A DNA stretch of 46,698 nt from Caldisericia bacterium (GTDB lineage: Bacteria; Caldisericota; Caldisericia; B22-G15), in NCBI GenBank assembly GCA_030018355.1, contig JASEFN010000002.1, positions 1-46,698 on the forward strand, in the 5' to 3' direction. The translations under genes and the position numbers were made by a program. The notes under the pieces were generated by a model. That model was not told where the DNA came from and searched no databases. It worked only from the letters and a program-made list of their open reading frames with translations. Shown here piece after piece: positions 42,511 through 46,698 of the stretch (positions are counted from its first letter, which is position 1; each line of letters begins with the position of its first letter).

Positions 42511-42906
42511 TTAAAAATATTTGCTTAATTTTTCTTTAAGGTCAAAGATGTCTTTGTATCTTATTAAAGTTATATCAGGATTTCCATTTATCATTGCAGA
42601 AAGGTTAACATTTTCTTTTGCAAAAGCAATTACTTTAATTTTTTTATTTATAGCATGAGCAATCTCATATCCAACACCAAGAGATGGATTGTTAACATCA
42701 GCAAGTAAAATATCTGATTTTTCAAGAGCATCTATGTCTCTTTTAAAAATATCAAAATCACTCAAATATTTCTCTTTTGATGAAGAGATTATATTAAATT
42801 CAGTTGATATTTCATTCCCTTTATTTTTTAAGAAATTGTAAATTTCTAAAATTAAGCCAAAATCACTTCCTTCTCCTCTTATTGAAAAAGCAAAATAGAT
42901 TTTCAT
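42511..42906 (-). CDS. Nucleoside 2-deoxyribosyltransferase / DNPH1-like N-glycosidase
   Basis: This 131-residue protein of the nucleoside 2-deoxyribosyltransferase fold begins MKIYFAFSIRGE, the usual phosphate/sugar loop. It carries ADVNNPSLGVGYEIAHA, where the Glu of GYE is the catalytic nucleophile. The ADVxxPSLGVGYE pattern is typical of DNPH1 (RCL), which hydrolyses 2'-deoxynucleoside 5'-monophosphates and may act in nucleotide sanitation or salvage. It has a GGAGAAGAATAA leader before ATG, unlike the neighbouring leaderless genes. It is divergent from the UspA-like gene and shares a symmetric -10 box with it. Confidence 0.85.
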   Translation of the reverse strand: MKIYFAFSIRGEGSDFGLILEIYNFLKNKGNEISTEFNIISSSKEKYLSDFDIFKRDIDALEKSDILLADVNNPSLGVGYEIAHAINKKIKVIAFAKENVNLSAMINGNPDITLIRYKDIFDLKEKLSKYF

Positions 42907-42932
42907 TTATTCTTCTCCATAAATTCTATTTT

Positions 42933-42942
42933 ATTATATAAT
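42933..42942. promoter_or_regulatory. Self-complementary -10 box between DNPH1-like and UspA-like genes
   Basis: ATTATATAAT contains TATAAT on each strand. The plus-strand box (42937-42942) ends 6 nt before ATG 42949. The minus-strand box gives a leader of about 20 nt to ATG 42906. Confidence 0.55.
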
Positions 42943-42948
42943 ATTTTT

Positions 42949-43767
42949 ATGAACAAATTATTTAATAAAATTTTAGTTTCAATTGAACCTTCAAAAGAAT
43001 GGAAAATTTTTTTAAATTACATTACTTCACTTTTTCCTGATTCAACTTTTTATATTTTATCAGTAATAGATACAACAAGATTTCTTGGCAGAGGAATGAA
43101 ATTGTATGAGGATTACATATCTCAATTAATTGATAAATCTTTAGAGGAATATAAAGATATTTTGAACAAAAAAGGGGTAAAATATGAAATCTTTATAAGA
43201 AAAGGAATGGTTGTTAATAATGTTTTTGATATAGTAATTAATGAAAATATAGATTTAATAGTTATAGGAAGTCACTCCGCCCCAGGAGTTAAAAGGTTAA
43301 AACTTGGGGGTATTGCAAAAATTATCTTAGTAAATTCGCATAAACCAGTTTTAATAATGAATTCACTTGTTGAACCACCAAAAAATCCAAAGATACTAAA
43401 TCCGACAACAGGAAGTCCTTTTTCTTATGAGGCTTCAATTTTTGCTTTAAATTTTGCAAAAAAATTTAATGGTATTTTAACTATTTTATATTTAATTAAA
43501 AATGAGAGCGAGGCTTATAAATATTTAAATAAAATTAAAAGTGAAGGAGAAAAATTGAATGTTCCTATTAACTTTAAAATAGCAGAAGATGACTCTCTTA
43601 AATCAATTTTAGATAACTTAAAAGAACATGATTTAATTATAGGAAGTAGAGGATATAAAGGATTTAAATATAAATTGAGATTTTTAATAAAGGAGTTTTC
43701 TCTTGATTATATTGTAAGAAGCACAATTACATTAGCAGAAAAACCTATACTACTCATCTGTGATTAG
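42949..43767 (+). CDS. Tandem universal stress protein (two UspA domains)
   Basis: This 272-residue protein has two Usp folds. The first (1 to about 140) has KILVSIEPSKEWKIF and the nucleotide-binding ending IVIGSHSAPGVKRLKLGGIAKIILVNSHKPVLIM, matching the G-x2-G-x9-G-S/N pattern of ATP-binding Usps. The second (about 148-272) ends IIGSRGYKGFKYKLRFLIKEFSLDYIVRSTITLAEKPILLIC and is more degenerate. The transporter gene begins 9 nt downstream, so the Usp may sense nucleotide and regulate transport, as suggested for other Usp-transporter pairs. Translation probably starts leaderless, 6 nt after TATAAT. Confidence 0.9.
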   Translation: MNKLFNKILVSIEPSKEWKIFLNYITSLFPDSTFYILSVIDTTRFLGRGMKLYEDYISQLIDKSLEEYKDILNKKGVKYEIFIRKGMVVNNVFDIVINENIDLIVIGSHSAPGVKRLKLGGIAKIILVNSHKPVLIMNSLVEPPKNPKILNPTTGSPFSYEASIFALNFAKKFNGILTILYLIKNESEAYKYLNKIKSEGEKLNVPINFKIAEDDSLKSILDNLKEHDLIIGSRGYKGFKYKLRFLIKEFSLDYIVRSTITLAEKPILLICD

Positions 43768-43776
43768 GAGGAAAAA

Positions 43777-45033
43777 ATGACAAATGAAATTCTCCCTATA
43801 TTAATTTTTTTATTATCTTATATTTTTATAATATTTGATATTTTACCTAGAACAATAATTGTTTTCTTCTCATCTTCTATTCTTATATTATTAAAAATTA
43901 TTACACCACATGAAGCGCTTACCTTTGTTAATTGGGAAGCAATAACACTTCTTTTTGGGATGTTTACTCTTGTCATTACTTTAAAAGAGGTTAATTTTTT
44001 CAAAATTTTAGGTAATAGAGTAGTGAGAATCTTTGGCAAAAATATTTTGCTTTTATTTATAGTTTTACCAATTTTAACCGCCTTTCTTTCTGCTTTTATG
44101 GATAGTATCACTGTGATGATGTTTTTATCAACTTTAACAATTGAGGTCTCGCAAGTTTTAGGTTTTAATCCTGTTCCTTTTATTTTAGCTGAAATTACAT
44201 CATCAAATATTGGAGGGAGTGCTACAATGGTTGGTGATCCACCTAATGTAATAATTGGAACATCTCTTGGTTTTTCATTCATAGATTTTTTAAAAAACGT
44301 TGCACCAATTTCAACTATTATTTTGATTTTTAATGTAATTTACTTTTTATTGATATTTAAAAAAGATTTGAAAATGAACAAAAAAGAGGCTGTTGAAATA
44401 AAAGAGATTAAAATAGAGAATAAATATAATTTTTATATCTCAATTTTCGTATTTTTGTTCACAATTGTACTTTTAACCCTTCATAAAAAATTTAATATTT
44501 CAGTAGGTACAATAGGATTAATAGGAGCCTCCCTTGCTCTATTTTTAAATGGGAATAAATTCAGAAATATATGGGATAAGATGGATTGGGATACTCTTTT
44601 GTTTTTTATTGGTCTTTTTGTTTTGGTTGGAACATTAGAAAAAATTGGATTTTTAAAGGAAATTTCAAATTTAATAACTAAATTTATTAAAAATGATAAA
44701 ATCTTACCATCTGGCATACTTATTTTTTCAGGAGTTTTATCCAGTGTAATTGATAATGTTCCTCTTGCATTTTCAATGGTACCAATAATTAAAAATATAA
44801 GTTTAAACAAATCAATGTCTTTAAGTCTTCTTGCATGGTCACTATCTCTTGGTACTGATTTAGGTGGAAATGGAACTCCAATAGGTGCTTCAGCAAATGT
44901 TGTTGCTTTATCTATTCTTGAGAAAAGTGGAATAAATGTGTCATGGGGATATTATATTAAAAAAGTTACTTTAGGCGTTGTATTTTCATTAATTTTGTCA
45001 GCACTTTTATTAACTCTATTTCATGGAATGTAA
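43777..45033 (+). CDS. ArsB/NhaD-type (ion transporter superfamily) membrane transporter
   Basis: This 418-residue integral membrane protein has about ten spans. The IT-superfamily marks are NWEAITLLFGMFTLVITLKEVNFF, FMDSITVMMFLSTLTIEVSQ, SSNIGGSATMVGDPPNVIIG and, in the second half, SSVIDNVPLAFSMVPII and GTDLGGNGTPIGASANVVAL. The inverted repeat of T/S-x-P-type hairpins suits sodium, arsenite or dicarboxylate transport; the sequence does not say which. RBS TAGGAGGAAAAA precedes ATG. It is in an operon with the Usp gene and overlaps the convergent glycosyltransferase gene by 13 nt. Confidence 0.88.
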   Translation: MTNEILPILIFLLSYIFIIFDILPRTIIVFFSSSILILLKIITPHEALTFVNWEAITLLFGMFTLVITLKEVNFFKILGNRVVRIFGKNILLLFIVLPILTAFLSAFMDSITVMMFLSTLTIEVSQVLGFNPVPFILAEITSSNIGGSATMVGDPPNVIIGTSLGFSFIDFLKNVAPISTIILIFNVIYFLLIFKKDLKMNKKEAVEIKEIKIENKYNFYISIFVFLFTIVLLTLHKKFNISVGTIGLIGASLALFLNGNKFRNIWDKMDWDTLLFFIGLFVLVGTLEKIGFLKEISNLITKFIKNDKILPSGILIFSGVLSSVIDNVPLAFSMVPIIKNISLNKSMSLSLLAWSLSLGTDLGGNGTPIGASANVVALSILEKSGINVSWGYYIKKVTLGVVFSLILSALLLTLFHGM

Positions 45034-46409
45034 AAATAAATAAAAATTGGATATTCTGAATAAATTCCAAAAAGAATTTTTGAATTTGATTTTTCTTCAA
45101 GGTATTTTTTAATTTTTCCCTTTGGGTCATAGATACTTAAAAGATCACTTCCTAATTGAGAATAAACAAAAATGAATGGTTTTTTCTCATTTTCAATAAA
45201 ATTTATTGCATATTCAATTTTTTTTGATGTATCAAATGTGAAATTATTAAGAGGAAGATCAGATATAAATTTAAAATCTCCATTTATATTGAATGTGTAT
45301 CTATACATCTCATATCTATTTAAAAAAACTACTTTTTTTCCATTTAAAAGATTTTTTATTTGAGGAATCTCTGGGTATCCTTTAATAAAACTAAACGGAG
45401 TAAATACAAAAAGAAAAATTATTAAAAAAATTAAAATCTTCTCCCTGTGTTTTTTAAAGAAAAATACACCTTCAACCAATAAATAGTATGAAGGTATGAT
45501 AATAAGTGATATGTAATGGAAATAGAGTGAGCCCAAAATTTTTGTTATAATTAGAAACATTAAAAAGTATGAAAAGAAATAAAATAATATAAAAACCTTT
45601 TTATCATTTTTATATTTTATAAATCCTAAAATTAAAAGGAATATAAAAAATAGTATTAATAAAAAGTGAGTTCCCTTTGAATTAAAAAAAAGAAATGAAA
45701 AGAAATCAGAAAAAAAGTTTTCAAGTGTTATGTTTCCCCATCCCCTTTGTAGTCCAAGTCTTCTTTTAAGTTGAATTAAAAAAATATATGAAAATGGTGA
45801 ATAAAGTGCACCACAAATAACTGAGGTTAGAACTAAGTGCCATTTTTTCTTAATTAGAAAATAAAAACTTTCTATAAAGAATAGAGGAATTGTTAAGTGA
45901 TGTGTTAACATCATAAGAATATTTGATATTATAAAATGAATTTTATATTTTCTCTCTTCATTTAAAATTTTAAAAAAGAAAAAAAGTGAAAGAGAAGAAA
46001 GTAACAATGCAAGTGAATACATTCTAACAATTGTGGTAATATAAAGAAAAAATGGAGAACAAGTAATTAATATTGAAAGATATTGAGCCTCCTCTTCACC
46101 TAAAAATTCATTCAATTTAAATAAAATTATATATAAAGTCAATACTCCAAAAATAATTGAAAGTATTTTTAACAAAATTTCATTTGAAGGGAATATATAA
46201 AGAAATAAAGATAATATTAAGTGATATAAAGGAGGATGAAAATCATTAAGCGAATTTTGGATACTTGAAAGAAAACCCATTGATGATATTTTTGCAGACC
46301 ATGCTTCATCTCCAAATATAAATTTTGGAACAAAAATTAAAAAATTTACAATTATAAAAACAATTAACAATAAAAACATGATTTTCTTTTTATCGAAAAA
46401 TGTTTTCAT
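45021..46409 (-). CDS. GT39/ArnT-like membrane glycosyltransferase
   Basis: This 462-residue protein has about eleven membrane spans. The first extracytoplasmic loop carries FGDEAWSAKISSMG (Asp34-Glu35) and FHPPLYHLIL, the typical acidic and HPP motifs of GT-C enzymes that use polyprenyl-phosphate sugars (GT39/GT83, ArnT, YfhO-like). A long C-terminal periplasmic segment follows. The likely role is glycosylation of surface protein or lipid, possibly of S-layer material, although the gene is 15 kb from the S-layer-like gene. TATAAT ends 6 nt before ATG, with no Shine-Dalgarno. Confidence 0.8.
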   Translation of the reverse strand: MKTFFDKKKIMFLLLIVFIIVNFLIFVPKFIFGDEAWSAKISSMGFLSSIQNSLNDFHPPLYHLILSLFLYIFPSNEILLKILSIIFGVLTLYIILFKLNEFLGEEEAQYLSILITCSPFFLYITTIVRMYSLALLLSSLSLFFFFKILNEERKYKIHFIISNILMMLTHHLTIPLFFIESFYFLIKKKWHLVLTSVICGALYSPFSYIFLIQLKRRLGLQRGWGNITLENFFSDFFSFLFFNSKGTHFLLILFFIFLLILGFIKYKNDKKVFILFYFFSYFLMFLIITKILGSLYFHYISLIIIPSYYLLVEGVFFFKKHREKILIFLIIFLFVFTPFSFIKGYPEIPQIKNLLNGKKVVFLNRYEMYRYTFNINGDFKFISDLPLNNFTFDTSKKIEYAINFIENEKKPFIFVYSQLGSDLLSIYDPKGKIKKYLEEKSNSKILFGIYSEYPIFIYFYIP

Positions 46410-46415
46410 GTTTAA

Positions 46416-46421
46416 ATTATA
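46416..46421 (-). promoter_or_regulatory. Leaderless -10 box of the glycosyltransferase gene
   Basis: TATAAT on the minus strand is followed by TTTAAC and ATG (6-nt spacing). Confidence 0.55.
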
Positions 46422-46442
46422 TAATATTTTAAATTTTAATAT

Positions 46443-46471
46443 TTGAAAAATTTTTTCAATTATGATATACT
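46443..46471 (+). promoter_or_regulatory. Promoter of the OsmC-like gene
   Basis: TTGAAA (46443-46448), a 17-nt spacer and TATACT (46466-46471) are followed by AAGGAGG (46478-46484) before ATG 46490. Confidence 0.6.
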
Positions 46472-46489
46472 TATTATAAGGAGGTTATT

Positions 46490-46698
46490 ATGAAAGACTT
46501 AATATTTGAGGCAAGTGTTGAATTAAAAGAGGGTTTAACATTTGAAGCAAAAGCAAGAAATTTTTCTCTTATAATTGATGAACCAGAAAACTTAGGAGGT
46601 AAAAATTTAGGACCAAACCCAGTTGAATACCTTTTATTTGCTCTTGGAGGATGTCTTGGAATTGTAATTCAAGTTGTTGCTAATGAGATGAATTTAAA
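46490..46698 (+). CDS. OsmC/Ohr-family protein (partial, 5' part)
   Basis: The first 69 residues are present and the gene runs off the right edge. The N-terminal beta strands (DLIFEASVELKEGLTFEAKARNFSLIIDEP) and the helix opening LGPNPVEYLLFALGGCLGIVIQVVANE match OsmC-like proteins. The Cys of GGCLG is the peroxidatic Cys of thiol-dependent peroxidases that reduce organic hydroperoxides. The second Cys lies outside the window. It has a complete sigma70 promoter and strong Shine-Dalgarno. Confidence 0.85.
   Translation, partial: MKDLIFEASVELKEGLTFEAKARNFSLIIDEPENLGGKNLGPNPVEYLLFALGGCLGIVIQVVANEMNL

Overview
This window is a stretch of a low-GC (roughly 30 percent by eye) bacterial chromosome. 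The ORFs use standard bacterial codons, Shine-Dalgarno sites and sigma70-type promoters. Several features point to a thermophile with a proteolytic, S-layered cell surface: a TtuA-type tRNA thiolase next to TrmI (s2T54 and m1A58), a SpeD/SpeE polyamine pair of the type seen in thermophiles, two large secreted subtilases, and a 2254-residue S-layer-like protein. Caldisericota, Dictyoglomota or a similar deep-branching low-GC lineage would fit, but the sequence alone does not settle the taxon.

Layout. 1-1565 (minus): speD and speE run into the start of a class A penicillin-binding protein. 2006-5889 (plus): tRNA-Gln(CTG), an SRAP/HMCES-type abasic-site protein, and a secreted subtilase with cohesin-like and dockerin domains. 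5946-9617 (minus): a compact three-gene unit of opine-dehydrogenase-like protein, fused glutamate-mutase-like B12 enzyme and D-Ala-D-Ala-ligase-like ATP-grasp protein. 9692-12950 (minus): a cobalamin riboswitch and a btuF-btuC-btuD uptake operon that lies directly upstream of the B12 enzyme unit. 13041-15696 (plus): umuD and umuC with a REP-associated tyrosine transposase (RAYT) gene between them. 15717-17504: ttuA, trmI and tRNA-Glu(CTC). 17647-20076: a four-domain persulfide/CoA-disulfide reductase. 20146-36289: a surface block holding a second subtilase, the S-layer-like gene with an elaborate RNA leader, a 35-residue membrane peptide and a 1538-residue secreted PHP-domain protein. 36362-39089 (minus): NfeD, FloA and a small membrane coiled-coil protein. 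39182-46698: mixed housekeeping genes (two radical SAM proteins, FtsY, MscS, a DNPH1-like N-glycosidase, UspA, an ArsB/NhaD-type transporter, a GT39-like membrane glycosyltransferase and an OsmC-like protein).

Threads linking the regions. Nine copies of a 33-bp palindrome built on GGTGTC-N-GACACC are scattered from 9.6 to 37.8 kb. Two sit tightly around the RAYT gene, and four lie 0-1 nt from stop codons. Many genes without a Shine-Dalgarno site carry a TATAAT-like box 6-8 nt before ATG, which indicates leaderless transcription. Two divergent gene pairs share a self-complementary -10 box. A copper-amine-oxidase-N-like stalk domain occurs both at the C-terminus of the S-layer-like protein and at the N-terminus of the B12-binding protein. 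The best candidates for an undescribed system are the B12 mutase/opine dehydrogenase/ATP-grasp pathway and the structured leader of the S-layer-like gene.
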